A DNA stretch of 64,000 bases from Rikenellaceae bacterium (GCA_015059685.1 SUZW01000001.1:1-64000); one strand, 5' to 3'; positions 1 to 8,462 are shown, counted from the stretch's first letter. Translations and numbers: made by a program. The notes: a model not told the origin generated them from the sequence alone.

Positions 1-85
1 CAGAAGCACGACAAAAGTGCGACAAATTAAATCGCGCTGTTTCAGAGAGTTATGCGCGTTGCGCTTGTAACTTGTTGATATAAAA

Positions 86-116
86 CAAAAAAGGAAAACC
101 TTTCGATTTTCCCTTT
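86..116 (-). terminator. Terminator downstream of the tRNA genes
   Basis: Read on the minus strand, AAAGGGAAAA and TTTTCCTTT form a stem with one bulged G, followed by a run of T. It lies just downstream of the tRNA-Arg gene and would end a tRNA-Thr/tRNA-Arg transcript. Confidence 0.6.
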
Positions 117-119
117 CAG

Positions 120-193
120 TGATTCCGTTGGGGCTCGAACCCAAAACCTACAGCTTAGAAGGCTGTTGCTCTATCCAGTTGAGCTACGGAACC
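120..193 (-). tRNA. tRNA-Arg (anticodon TCT)
   Basis: On the minus strand the acceptor arms GGTTCCG and CGGAATC pair, with A as discriminator. The D arm, the anticodon arm with loop CTTCTAA (anticodon TCT) and the T arm with GGTTCGAGCCC-type sequence are all present. No CCA is encoded. It reads AGA/AGG arginine codons and is 70 bases downstream of tRNA-Thr in the same orientation, so the two are probably co-transcribed. Confidence 0.95.
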
Positions 194-263
194 AGGCCGT
201 TTGCTAAAAAATAGTCGTTGGGGTGTAAAAACTACTCTTCGCTTACCCCCCCCCTTGTGGGTG

Positions 264-335
264 AGCCGATTTCGAGATTTGAACTCGAGACCCCTTCATT
301 ACGAGTGAAGTGCTCTACCGCTGAGCTAAATCGGC
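264..335 (-). tRNA. tRNA-Thr (anticodon CGT)
   Basis: On the minus strand GCCGATT pairs with AATCGGC, discriminator T, 72 bases. The anticodon stem CTTCA/TGAAG encloses loop CTCGTAA, giving anticodon CGT for ACG threonine codons. A run of nine C lies in the spacer between this gene and tRNA-Arg. Confidence 0.95.
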
Positions 336-384
336 AACAAAACTCTCTGTTTAGCAGGTGCAAATATCGTAATTTTTTTCTCTA

Positions 385-419
385 TTTGTGCAACTTTCGT
401 CAAAAATTTTGTATTTTCG
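385..419 (+). promoter_or_regulatory. Possible promoter of cstA
   Basis: TTTG at 385-388 and TATTTTCG at 412-419 resemble the Bacteroidota -33 and -7 boxes, but the spacing (23) is long and the -7 box deviates by one base. The cstA start codon follows 30 bases later. Confidence 0.35.
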
Positions 420-449
420 CATTCACTAAAAAACTAAAACTCACCGATT

Positions 450-1880
450 ATGACCACTTTCCTCTGTTGTCTTGTCCTGCTCGTTGCCGCATACTTCACA
501 TACGGCAAGTATCTCGAAAAGGTCTGCAACATCAACCCAAAAGCCGAAGTGCCAAGCACAAAACTCTACGACGGTGTTGATTATGTGCCTATGCCCCGTT
601 GGCGTACATTCCTTATTCAGCTGCTCAACATAGCCGGCACAGGCCCTATCTTCGGTGCTATCCTCGGAGCCTGTTACGGTCCCGTAGCCTTCCTCTGGAT
701 AACCTTTGGCGGCATCTTCATGGGTGCCATGCACGACTACCTCTCGGGTGTAATCCTCGTGCGCAACGACGGTTTGAGCATTACCGAGATTGTCGCTCGC
801 TACCTCGGCAAGGGCGCAGGAGCCTTTATGCGTATATTTTCGGTTGTGCTACTCATCTTGGTGGGTGTGGTCTTTGTTGTTAGCCCGGCTGACATCCTCT
901 CGGCAAAATTTGATGTAATATCCAAAAACTGGTGGCTCGCAATAATCATCGCCTACTACTTTATCGCCACTCTTCTGCCGGTCGATAAACTTATCGGCAA
1001 GATATACCCTCTCTTTGGTTTTGCCTTGGTGGCAATGGCTCTCGGCCTATTAGGTGTCCTTATCTTCGGGGACTACACTATCCCTGCGATGACTCTCGAG
1101 AACCTCCACGCAAACAAAGCCAATCTTCCGTTGGTGCCAACGCTCTTTATAACCATCGCCTGTGGTGCTATTTCGGGTTTCCACGCCACGCAGTCACCAC
1201 TTATGGCTCGTTGCGTAAACAATGAGCGAGAGTGTCGCTTTGTATTCTACGGTTCGATGATTTCCGAGTCGGTTATTGCCCTTATCTGGGCGGCTATCTC
1301 GATGGCTTTCTTCTACGACGATGGTGGTGTTTCGGCTGTCATGGCAAACCACACCCCCGCATGGGCGGTAAACGAAATATCGAACACGACACTCGGTGTT
1401 GTGGGTGGCATTCTTGCTATTTTGGGTGTCGTAGCTGCCCCCATCACCTCGGGTGATACGGCCTTTCGCTCGGCTCGCCTTATCATTGCCGATGTGTTCC
1501 ACATCGAGCAGCGCACCAAGTGGAAGCGTCTTGCCATAGCCCTGCCCATCTTTGCTGTGGGCGCAGCTCTCACCTTTGTTGATTTTGATGTTGTGTGGCG
1601 ATACTTCGCTTGGTCTAATCAGGCTTTGGCGTCGGTTGTATTGTGGTCTATTGTTGTCTATCTGCACCGTGAGCAGCGCAACTACTGGGTAGCTCTTATC
1701 CCTGCGATTTTTATGACCTACATCTGCTCGTCGTTTGTCTTCGTATCGGGGCAGTTTGTCGGTATGGGTGCTGTACCTATGGCCTATATTTGGGGTGGCG
1801 TGGTAACCATCGCACTCTCCTCGTACATGATATATATGTTAGTGAAAAATAGCAAGAAGCATGGCAAAAATAACGCTTAA
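450..1880 (+). CDS. cstA: CstA family transporter, short form
   Basis: Inner-membrane carrier of the CstA family, known in enterobacteria for peptide or pyruvate uptake during carbon limitation; the substrate here is not fixed. The 476-residue protein is almost entirely hydrophobic helices (about 12-13). The family signature sits near residues 60-97, with a GTGPIFGAILGACYGP stretch and FMGAMHDY. E. coli CstA is about 700 residues; Bacteroidota forms near 480 residues are common, so this is not a truncation. The 3' end overlaps the next gene by 20 bases, suggesting coupled translation. Confidence 0.88.
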   Translation: MTTFLCCLVLLVAAYFTYGKYLEKVCNINPKAEVPSTKLYDGVDYVPMPRWRTFLIQLLNIAGTGPIFGAILGACYGPVAFLWITFGGIFMGAMHDYLSGVILVRNDGLSITEIVARYLGKGAGAFMRIFSVVLLILVGVVFVVSPADILSAKFDVISKNWWLAIIIAYYFIATLLPVDKLIGKIYPLFGFALVAMALGLLGVLIFGDYTIPAMTLENLHANKANLPLVPTLFITIACGAISGFHATQSPLMARCVNNERECRFVFYGSMISESVIALIWAAISMAFFYDDGGVSAVMANHTPAWAVNEISNTTLGVVGGILAILGVVAAPITSGDTAFRSARLIIADVFHIEQRTKWKRLAIALPIFAVGAALTFVDFDVVWRYFAWSNQALASVVLWSIVVYLHREQRNYWVALIPAIFMTYICSSFVFVSGQFVGMGAVPMAYIWGGVVTIALSSYMIYMLVKNSKKHGKNNA

Positions 1881-2541
1881 ACCGACCGAAAACCAGAACT
1901 TCATACTCCTCGGTGGAGATTTTTCGAAGCAGCTTGACCTCGCCCACAACCAAGAGGGTGAGGGGGCCTTTGAGGAGGCGTGCAACACTCGCTACAAGGC
2001 CTTTCAGCAGATTGTAGAGGTTTTGCCCGAGGATGAGGTTGTCGAGTTGGACTTCTCGCACGCCAACACCCGTGCTGCCATGGAGATTGTTTATGGCTCG
2101 GCCGTAGATAACTTCCTCGCTGGCGATGTGGAGTTGTCGGCCGCACAGTTGGAGCTTCTGTTGGAGTGTGACAGCGAAGACCATATCGAGGCGACACCTC
2201 AATTGGCGTTGTGCTATCTCGCCTTGGAGGAGTGGGAGTGTTTGGATGAGATACTGCCCGATTTGGGCGATAAGGGGGCTTTTAGACCGCTTATTGAGGC
2301 GTTGGCAGAGTTTGTCCGCACGGGGGTTGTTTCGACCGAAAAAGCGGCCTCTTTGCGCCGCCATCGCCCACTATGCGAAGTACTTGGTGCAGAGAGCGTC
2401 GTGGCTGACGAAAACTATCTGCAAGATATCGCCTCGGAGCGCCCATCACAAAAAGCACTCGCAACAGAGATTGCACTCCGTTGCGAGCCGCTATTTCTTA
2501 AATACGACGGTTTCCTGCCTGCGTTGAAGTGGGTGTTATAG
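1861..2541 (+). CDS. Conserved-type hypothetical protein downstream of cstA
   Basis: I do not recognise this 226-residue protein. It is soluble, acidic and helix-rich (for example residues 105-150), with no signal peptide, and could be a TPR-like helical scaffold, though no clear repeat is visible. Its start lies inside the last 20 bases of cstA in another frame, which implies translational coupling with the transporter. Its stop overlaps the stop of the convergent NifX-like gene by six bases, so the two transcripts are complementary at their ends. Confidence 0.7.
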   Translation: MAKITLKPTENQNFILLGGDFSKQLDLAHNQEGEGAFEEACNTRYKAFQQIVEVLPEDEVVELDFSHANTRAAMEIVYGSAVDNFLAGDVELSAAQLELLLECDSEDHIEATPQLALCYLALEEWECLDEILPDLGDKGAFRPLIEALAEFVRTGVVSTEKAASLRRHRPLCEVLGAESVVADENYLQDIASERPSQKALATEIALRCEPLFLKYDGFLPALKWVL

Positions 2542-2922
2542 ATCCAATTTCAGCCCCGTATAGTCGCTTTTGGTGGTTGGGCAGTCGTGGTGGTCGCAAT
2601 GTTCGCCCGAGTCCTCGATATTGCCCCAAAGATATTCTATAACAAGATTATTTACTTCGCCCGAGCAGCCTCGGATGGTCTTGATGCCGCACTTGTTCAG
2701 TACATTTTTTGCGCCATCGCCCATATTTCCCGCCAACATAACCTCGACACCTCTTGCGGCCAGCAGCGGTGCAATGCCCGACTTGCAACCACACCCTTGC
2801 GGTGCGGGCAGCTCTTCGATATCTACTATCGCACCATTTTCTATCTCGTATATGGTGTAGTGGTGGCAGTGTCCAAAGTGGTCATCAACCACGCCGTCTC
2901 TTGTAGGAACAGCAATCTTCAT
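2536..2922 (-). CDS. NifX/NifB-type iron-molybdenum cofactor-binding domain protein
   Basis: A 128-residue protein of the dinitrogenase Fe-Mo cofactor biosynthesis family (NifX, NafY, C-terminal part of NifB). The fold starts MKIAVPTRDG with DDHFGHC near residue 13, and GCGC at 43-46 is typical of stand-alone members. The tail adds CDHHDCP, a possible metal site. No nitrogenase genes are visible here; stand-alone members in anaerobes are thought to handle Fe-S or metal clusters. It is the last gene of an operon, nine bases after the nitroreductase gene. Confidence 0.85.
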   Translation of the reverse strand: MKIAVPTRDGVVDDHFGHCHHYTIYEIENGAIVDIEELPAPQGCGCKSGIAPLLAARGVEVMLAGNMGDGAKNVLNKCGIKTIRGCSGEVNNLVIEYLWGNIEDSGEHCDHHDCPTTKSDYTGLKLDL

Positions 2923-2931
2923 CTCTTTGTT

Positions 2932-3564
2932 CTATTTTATAATTAGATCCTCCACTCGTACCTTTGGCACAATATGTCGCTCGCCCTGACAATAGTAGGC
3001 GTGAGGCTCCTCCTCGCCAATATCTACAATCTCGACCTGCTCGGCACCTCGGCCTATAGCCACAACAAGCAGTGGCTCCATAGGCAGCTCCAACATCTCC
3101 CTCACCCGTACCTTGTCAAAGGCTCCGATACATATTCCGTTCAACCCCATCTCCACAGCACGCAACAGCATTGTCTGTGCCACGATGCCTGTATCTATAT
3201 AGACATTGTGTCCCTGCTCCTTCGAGCATATCACAACGAAGGCGTTTGGCTCCTGCCCCTCGGGTGGATAGTGCATCTCGAGTCGGCCTCCGCCAAAACG
3301 AAGGTGTGGCAACAACGACCTTGCCTCCTCGCCCTGTACCAAACGAAAGCGCAGCACCTGCTGATTGCGAGCCGACGGAGTCAGACGAGCAGCCTCAACG
3401 AGTTGTCGTAGTTGCTCCTCACGCACACAAAATGAGCTGTCGTAGGCTCGGTGGCTTCGGTTTTTTGCGAGCAACGACATGAGCGACACCCTGTATCGCT
3501 TTTGAGGTGTCGCCTTACGGGCAAAATACTCCTCCATCTTGCGGCCGAGAAAATCGTCTGCCAT
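2932..3564 (-). CDS. Nitroreductase family FMN-dependent oxidoreductase
   Basis: A 210-residue nitroreductase-fold protein. The family core begins at LLAKNRSHRAYD (about residues 31-42), followed by an ARLTPSARNQQVLRF stretch that contacts FMN, and a late GICIGAF motif. The 30-residue N-terminal extension also occurs in Bacteroidota relatives, so I keep the upstream start; Met29 is the alternative. It would reduce an unidentified substrate with NAD(P)H. It sits three bases after the EEP gene and nine before the NifX-like gene. Confidence 0.85.
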   Translation of the reverse strand: MADDFLGRKMEEYFARKATPQKRYRVSLMSLLAKNRSHRAYDSSFCVREEQLRQLVEAARLTPSARNQQVLRFRLVQGEEARSLLPHLRFGGGRLEMHYPPEGQEPNAFVVICSKEQGHNVYIDTGIVAQTMLLRAVEMGLNGICIGAFDKVRVREMLELPMEPLLVVAIGRGAEQVEIVDIGEEEPHAYYCQGERHIVPKVRVEDLIIK

Positions 3565-3567
3565 ACC

Positions 3568-4311
3568 CTATCGCTTCTTTCTTTTCATCTTCAGATCGAC
3601 ATAGAGAGGTCGGTGATCCGATGCCTCCCTATTATCCACAACCGTTGTACGAGGCTTCACAAATCTTGCACCACAGCCAAATACATAGTCGATACATCTC
3701 GATGGTTTTACGCTATTGTATGTAAATTGTGTCGAGTCGCTCAACACCTCCATAAACTCCTTGAAAGCGGTGATGGTCTGAGTCTCGGGTTTTGCATTTA
3801 TGTCACCTACGACAAATACCGGCTTCTGCAGCTTCTCAACCACACCACGAATAATCTTCACCGAGCTCAACTGATCCTCTTTGTTCAACGAGAGGTGGGT
3901 GCAGATGAGGTAACAGCTCTTGAACTCCACAACAATCATTGCTCGAGGCTCCCTACGACAAGGTAGTGGATAGCGCTCAACCGACAACGCCTTCTCCTTC
4001 GACAACACTCCTATACCATACTTTCCGCCACGGAAGTTGATTGTCGGAGCGTAGTAGTCGTTATATCCCGTTCTGCGAGCCAACTCGCCCAAGACATAGT
4101 GGTTGTTGCGAGTGGTCATGCTATCGAGCTCCTGCACCGCCACAAAAGTGGGCTTCGCCTCGTTTATAACCGAGGCTGTACGGTCGAAGTCGAACTTGTT
4201 GTCCATACCTTTGCAGTTGCGGACATTGAAGCTCATCACACGCATCTTCTGTGCTTGCACAGCCGTTGTTGCCATCAAGACAACCATCACAAATAAAAAT
4301 ACTCTCTTCAT
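3568..4311 (-). CDS. Secreted endonuclease/exonuclease/phosphatase family protein
   Basis: A 247-residue EEP-fold phosphodiesterase with a Sec signal peptide (residues 1-20, cleavage after VQA). Visible metal and catalytic residues are Glu61 in VAVQELDS, His139 in ICTHLSL, Asp170 and Asn172 in GDINAKP, and Asp232-His233 in SDHRP. Family members cleave nucleic acids, sphingomyelin or other phosphodiesters. It follows the OPA transporter gene by 15 bases. I infer it may release an organophosphate that the transporter imports, but the sequence does not prove a substrate. Confidence 0.87.
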   Translation of the reverse strand: MKRVFLFVMVVLMATTAVQAQKMRVMSFNVRNCKGMDNKFDFDRTASVINEAKPTFVAVQELDSMTTRNNHYVLGELARRTGYNDYYAPTINFRGGKYGIGVLSKEKALSVERYPLPCRREPRAMIVVEFKSCYLICTHLSLNKEDQLSSVKIIRGVVEKLQKPVFVVGDINAKPETQTITAFKEFMEVLSDSTQFTYNSVKPSRCIDYVFGCGARFVKPRTTVVDNREASDHRPLYVDLKMKRKKR

Positions 4312-4326
4312 CTTCGCCTTGTTTTT

Positions 4327-6033
4327 TTACGCCTTATCGTATCCATCACGCTTGGCTCCCCACATTGCAAGGAAGACCACGCCACCAACTATCGCCATAG
4401 CGATAACGCCCATAAAGACATAGCTCCAACCGTAGTTGTCGGCCAACCAGCCCACGCCAAGGCCCGACACTGCGGTCGAGAGGTAGCCAAATATGCCGAC
4501 CAGGCCATTTGCCGTAGCTGCCGCCTTCTTTGTAGCCTGATTTGCTGCAGCGATACCGATAAGAGCCTGCGGGCCATAGATAAAGAAGCCCGCCATAGCC
4601 AACACTCCTATCAGCAACGCATCCGGCTCCTCGGTTGGCGAGAGGTAGAAGTAGTAGAAGCCCGCCATACATAGGGCTGCTCCGACCATACACCACAAGC
4701 AGGTGCGGTGTGCACGACCGCCAAAGAGTTTGTCGGTAACCCATCCTGCCACCAACATACCGATAATACCGAGTATCTCGAACACTGCAACGGCTGCGCC
4801 TGCCGAGGAGTAGGCCATATCACAAGCCTCGGTCAAGAACTTTGGTCCCCAATCGAGCACCGAGAAGCGCACCACATAGACGAAGAAGTTGGCCAACGCC
4901 AAAGCCCATATTATAGGGTTCTTATAGACCATCTTCTGCACAAAAGCACGGCGTGCCGCAGCGTCCGTATGTTCGTCATCATCTATCGAGGTCTTTGCCA
5001 TTTCAAGCTCCGGCAGACCTACCGACTTCGGTGTATCTCGCAACAGCGCAAAGAGTCCTACTGCGCCCACCAGCGCCAACAAGCCCGGTATCCAGAAGGC
5101 CCACTGCCAAGCTCCCGTATGCGAAGCTCTCGAGGCGATGCTCTGCGAAGCCTTAACCTGCACCACGGGCAGCTCTGTAAGCTCGGCCAACTCCTCTATC
5201 GAGGCTCCGACATGTGTAGCTGCCGCACGCTCCACGGCAAGGTAGTTCTTGCGCGAGAAGTCGTACACGGTGGTGTCACGACGACCATCCTCGAAGTTGC
5301 TCTTGTAGGTGTAGATGCCATAGACAAGGTAACCATCGTTATCCTTCTCAACCTTCACTCCATTGACCTTGGCGATACGGATATCCGACTTCTTGATATC
5401 ATCCTTAAAGGCTGTCGATACATAGTTGTAGGTCATCTTATCCACCGCAGCCGCATCGTTCGATACATTCTTTCCCATCGTACCCATTATGAAGCCACAG
5501 AGGATAGCCAACAACGAGGCTCCTATCGAGTGCGAGGTGTTCCATATCGACATCTTCGTAGCCAGCTCCTGCGGAGGTATCCAGTGTGTCAGCAGACGGG
5601 CGCAAGGGGGAAAGCCACTGCCTTGGAAGATGTTGTTCAGCACCAACAATATAGCAAATGCAACTATCAAGATATGAGGTGCCACACCTATCTCCACACC
5701 CAACACCATTGGTGCAAAACCAAAGGCGAGCGACACAAGCGCACAGGCAAACAGACCTATAGACATGTGGTAGCGGGCATTCATTCTGTCGGCAATCACA
5801 CCATTGAAGAAGCGTGAGAAGCCATAGACCATACCCACGATGGTCATAAGCACTCCAAACGAGGTGTTCGAAATACCATACTCTGCCGCCATACCCGGCA
5901 TTGCAAACGAGAAGTTTTTACGCACGAAGTAGAATAGTGCGTAGCCTATCATCGTAGCAAATATGGTGCGCCACTGCCAAATCTTAAATCTCTTCTGTGT
6001 TTGAGCATCCATGTTTTTTTTGCTTTTTGCCAT
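4327..6033 (-). CDS. OPA-family organophosphate:phosphate antiporter with a periplasmic insert
   Basis: A major-facilitator protein of the GlpT/UhpT type. The family hallmark near residues 31-45 (ALFYFVRKNFSFAMP) and GFPPCARLLTHW are clear. Usual length is about 450 residues; here it is 568 because residues about 188-305 form a hydrophilic insert between helices 5 and 6, a loop expected to face the periplasm. First gene of a four-gene operon with EEP, nitroreductase and NifX-like genes. The listed start lies against a heptamer repeat; Met8 (codon at 6012), preceded by an A-rich stretch, may be the true start. Confidence 0.85.
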   Translation of the reverse strand: MAKSKKNMDAQTQKRFKIWQWRTIFATMIGYALFYFVRKNFSFAMPGMAAEYGISNTSFGVLMTIVGMVYGFSRFFNGVIADRMNARYHMSIGLFACALVSLAFGFAPMVLGVEIGVAPHILIVAFAILLVLNNIFQGSGFPPCARLLTHWIPPQELATKMSIWNTSHSIGASLLAILCGFIMGTMGKNVSNDAAAVDKMTYNYVSTAFKDDIKKSDIRIAKVNGVKVEKDNDGYLVYGIYTYKSNFEDGRRDTTVYDFSRKNYLAVERAAATHVGASIEELAELTELPVVQVKASQSIASRASHTGAWQWAFWIPGLLALVGAVGLFALLRDTPKSVGLPELEMAKTSIDDDEHTDAAARRAFVQKMVYKNPIIWALALANFFVYVVRFSVLDWGPKFLTEACDMAYSSAGAAVAVFEILGIIGMLVAGWVTDKLFGGRAHRTCLWCMVGAALCMAGFYYFYLSPTEEPDALLIGVLAMAGFFIYGPQALIGIAAANQATKKAAATANGLVGIFGYLSTAVSGLGVGWLADNYGWSYVFMGVIAMAIVGGVVFLAMWGAKRDGYDKA

Positions 6034-6053
6034 TAGCCATTAGCCATTGACTA
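6030..6053. repeat. Heptamer tandem repeat (TTAGCCA unit)
   Basis: Three consecutive copies of TTAGCCA, the last decayed, directly upstream of the OPA transporter gene. On the coding strand the unit (TGGCTAA) supplies the first ATG of that gene. The same unit recurs near 22.5, 24.9 and 38.0 kb. Confidence 0.8.
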
Positions 6054-6098
6054 TTTTAGATTATTAGAGGAGGTTAGAGGTTGTTAGGGGAAGTTAGG

Positions 6099-6167
6099 GT
6101 GGCGCAACTCTAATAACCCCTAACTACCTTTAACATCCTTTAACTACCTCTTATAAAATTGCGCCAC
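6099..6167. repeat. 69-base element with GTGGCGCAA inverted ends
   Basis: Perfect 9-base inverted ends, GTGGCGCAA and TTGCGCCAC, flank a core of TAACCCC/TAACTACC-type tandem units. The reverse complement matches 10202-10269 over the whole length, including the flank CTTTTTA. It fills the spacer between the OPA transporter and HAD phosphatase genes. Confidence 0.8.
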
Positions 6168-6182
6168 TAAAAAGTTTTCCGT

Positions 6183-7052
6183 TTATTTAAGTCCGTGAGC
6201 CTCTTTTATGAGTTCTCCCAAGACCTCGATACTGTCGCAGACGAGATGTGGCTGCTTCGGTGCTGCATCGCACACCTCGAGGGTTGTCTCGCCCGACAAT
6301 ACCAACACACCAAAGGCTCCGGCATTATGAGCCATCTCGATGTCGGTATAGATGCGGTCACCCACCATAGCAACCTCGTCGGCCTCGTAGCCAAAGCGGT
6401 TCAATATTCCCGACAACATATTTGGATCGGGCTTACCAAGGGTAATATCGGGGCGACGGCCCGTAGCGTGCGCCAAGCACTCGCATATCGAGCCACAATC
6501 TACCAATACCACCTTCTGATCGGTAGGACATACCCTATCCGGATTTGTGGCGATATAAGGCACTCCCTGCGATATCCACCACGCTGCACGGCAGAGGCGG
6601 TCATACTGCAGGGTCTTGTCGAAGGCCACAACCACAACATCGGGTACATCGTCGGCCGACTCGGCTGTCGATACAAAGCCCGCCTTCTCGAACTCCGAAA
6701 TCATCGAAGGGGTACCGAGCAAAAAGAGCCGCTTTGCCTCGGGGTGGTGAGTCTTGATATAATCGACCGTAGCAATCGAAGTTGTGTACATCTCCTCACG
6801 CTCGGCTACGACACCAAGCTTTGCCAACTTTGCGAGGTAGTCGTCAAGGCTTGCCGAAGGGTTATTTGTCAAGAAGGAGTAGCGTAGCCCCATCTCCTTG
6901 ACACCGCCCAAGAAACCCTTTGTATAGGGAAATAGTGTAGCACCGAGATATATCGTGCCATCCATGTCGAGCGCAAAGTGCTTCAGCTTGCGCAAACGCT
7001 CCATCAACTCATCGTGCGAATATATCGAACGATATCTGTTATAAACTGCCAT
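6183..7052 (-). CDS. HAD-superfamily (type IIA, NagD-like) phosphatase
   Basis: A 289-residue HAD hydrolase. Motif I is FALDMDGT with nucleophile Asp29 and acid Asp31, motif II is SFLTNN with the SxxxS segment near residue 80, motif III lysine is in LGKPDP near 207, and motif IV is MVGDRIYTDI near 228. The type IIA cap lies between motifs II and III. Family members dephosphorylate small phosphoesters such as nucleotides or phosphoglycolate. Transcribed alone, with repeats on its 3' side. Confidence 0.88.
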   Translation of the reverse strand: MAVYNRYRSIYSHDELMERLRKLKHFALDMDGTIYLGATLFPYTKGFLGGVKEMGLRYSFLTNNPSASLDDYLAKLAKLGVVAEREEMYTTSIATVDYIKTHHPEAKRLFLLGTPSMISEFEKAGFVSTAESADDVPDVVVVAFDKTLQYDRLCRAAWWISQGVPYIATNPDRVCPTDQKVVLVDCGSICECLAHATGRRPDITLGKPDPNMLSGILNRFGYEADEVAMVGDRIYTDIEMAHNAGAFGVLVLSGETTLEVCDAAPKQPHLVCDSIEVLGELIKEAHGLK

Positions 7053-7186
7053 AATAATTTTGTTTTTATATCACTTTTGATAGGCGAAGTTACGCTTTTT
7101 TTTCTATTTATCCAAATAGAAAAGGAAGAGCCCATTCGGACTCCTCCTTGGATGCTTTTTACGGTAGGATACCCCTCCCTCTCGAG

Positions 7187-7570
7187 CTACTTGCGGCCCT
7201 CCTTTGCCTCGATAGTCTCGGTAGCGTGAGGAACACGCAACAGACGCTCACGAGGTATCAGTTTGCCTGTAGTCTTGCAGATACCGTAGGTCTTATGCTC
7301 GATACGCACCAACGCCAATTCGAGGTTGCGTATAAACTTCGACTGGTGCGAAGCCAGGCGCTCACACTCCTCCTTCGAGAGCGTGGTAGCACCCTCCTCC
7401 AACACCTTAAATGTCGGTGAGGTATCCTCGGTGTCGTTGCCATTCACACGACTTATTGTAGAGCGCAGCTCCTCGTAATCGCTGCGAGCCTGCTCCAATT
7501 TCTTAAGTATCAGCTCCTTAAATTCGGCCAATTCGGCGTCGCTATAACGGGTTTTCTCCTGCTGTGCCAT
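7187..7570 (-). CDS. TraR/DksA family protein lacking a full zinc finger
   Basis: A 127-residue DksA-like protein: a coiled-coil region (about residues 10-85) then the zinc-finger fold region YGICKTTGKLIPRERLLRVP. Only one of the four zinc-binding cysteines remains, a pattern seen in Bacteroidota members. DksA proteins bind RNA polymerase through the secondary channel and modulate transcription with ppGpp; whether this variant does so is not known from sequence. Single-gene unit. Confidence 0.85.
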   Translation of the reverse strand: MAQQEKTRYSDAELAEFKELILKKLEQARSDYEELRSTISRVNGNDTEDTSPTFKVLEEGATTLSKEECERLASHQSKFIRNLELALVRIEHKTYGICKTTGKLIPRERLLRVPHATETIEAKEGRK

Positions 7571-7759
7571 AATCTTATCATTTTTTAGTTTTCCATATAA
7601 AAGCGCTCTATTCTACGCCTTTGATTATTCAAAGTTAAGTAGAATTTTTCATTTATGCAAATTGTGTGCTAAATTATAGTGCAAAAAGACTCTTTTATAC
7701 TCTCTATTTGTGGCATAACTATTGTTCCACAACATCTCAAATACCAATATATAATTGTT

Positions 7760-8191
7760 ATGAAAAAGATCTTTATTACTATCGCAGCACTCCTCGGCTT
7801 TGCTGTTGCCTCGGCCGACGATCGTGCTATCACCGAGCAGCAGCTCCCCACCGCAGCTCGCAGCTTTATCCACACACACTATGCCAACCACAAAGTCGTT
7901 GTGGCAAGCCAGGATCGCAACATCTTCAACACCGACTACACGGCTCTTCTCGACGACGGCTCAAAGATAGAGTTCGACAACAAGGGAAATTGGGAGTCAG
8001 TAGCCCACAAAGGGGGTAAGATACCCCAAGGTATTATACCTACGCAGATAGCGCAATTTGTGCAGCAGCACTTCCCCGCCTCGCATATCACAAAAATCGA
8101 ACACGACAGGCAGGGCTACGAGGTGAAACTCCAGGGCGACACGGAACTCAAGTTCGACAATAACCTCAACTGCGTGGATATAGAGAGGTGA
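7760..8191 (+). CDS. Periplasmic PepSY-like domain protein
   Basis: A 143-residue exported protein with signal peptide (residues 1-20, cleavage near ASA). The mature part holds two similar modules, about 22-75 and 88-140, each with a helix (LPTAARSFIHTHY; IPTQIAQFVQQHF) followed by strands ending in IEFDNKGNW or LKFDNNLNCV. This matches the PepSY-like family common in Bacteroidales, whose function is unclear. I chose the ATG at 7760 because it opens the signal peptide; an upstream ATG adds 27 residues with no export signal. Confidence 0.85.
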   Translation: MKKIFITIAALLGFAVASADDRAITEQQLPTAARSFIHTHYANHKVVVASQDRNIFNTDYTALLDDGSKIEFDNKGNWESVAHKGGKIPQGIIPTQIAQFVQQHFPASHITKIEHDRQGYEVKLQGDTELKFDNNLNCVDIER

Positions 8192-8222
8192 GGGGTGGCC
8201 GATGGGCAAATTGACAATTTTT

Positions 8223-8252
8223 AGACGAGAGACGAAAGACGAGAGACGAGAG
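8223..8252. repeat. Heptamer tandem repeat (AGACGAG unit)
   Basis: Four tandem copies of AGACGAG, one with G to A change. Further tracts of the same unit lie at 24630, 46759 and, inverted, at 39672 and 63471. Confidence 0.85.
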
Positions 8253-8261
8253 TTAAAGCGC

Positions 8262-8346
8262 ACCCCAAATAGCTGACCAAAGGTCAGCGTCCCCAGCAAG
8301 CGACCATCGGGAGCGTCCCCAAATAGCCAACTTGTTGGCGTCCCCA
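8262..8346. repeat. Short hairpins framed by CCCCAAATA and GCGTCCCC
   Basis: Three consecutive units of about 25-28 bases. Unit 1 has GCTGACC, loop AAA, GGTCAGC (7 base pairs). Unit 3 has GCCAAC/GTTGGC. Unit 2 is decayed (CGACC, loop ATC, GGGAG). The frame sequence is constant while the arms differ. Confidence 0.7.
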
Positions 8347-8354
8347 TCTTTTTT

Positions 8355-8456
8355 TGCGCTGTGTTTTGGGGGCGCAGTCTGCGACTGCTTTGTGGGGGCG
8401 GGCGTTCCGCCCTTTATGGGGGCGCAATCAGAGATTGCTTTATGGGGAGGCGCAGA
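8355..8456. repeat. Triple tri-loop hairpin element, copy 1
   Basis: Three hairpins in a row, each with a three-base loop: GCAGTC-TGC-GACTGC (8374-8388), GGGCG-TTC-CGCCC (8400-8412) and GCAATC-AGA-GATTGC (8424-8438). The frame between them is CTTTATGGGGGC-like. An inverted copy lies at 39755-39856, with the first hairpin replaced by a different but still self-complementary one. Confidence 0.8.
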
Positions 8457-8462
8457 AAAATA

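Noticed and set aside
1..30. Possible 3' end of a plus-strand gene (frame ending QKHDKSATN then TAA).
   Set aside because: Only nine codons are visible and no family can be judged.
8262..8456. CRISPR array, suggested by regular palindromic units.
   Set aside because: Units are about 27 bases with variable palindromes and constant frames, no spacer-like unique sequences, and no cas genes nearby.
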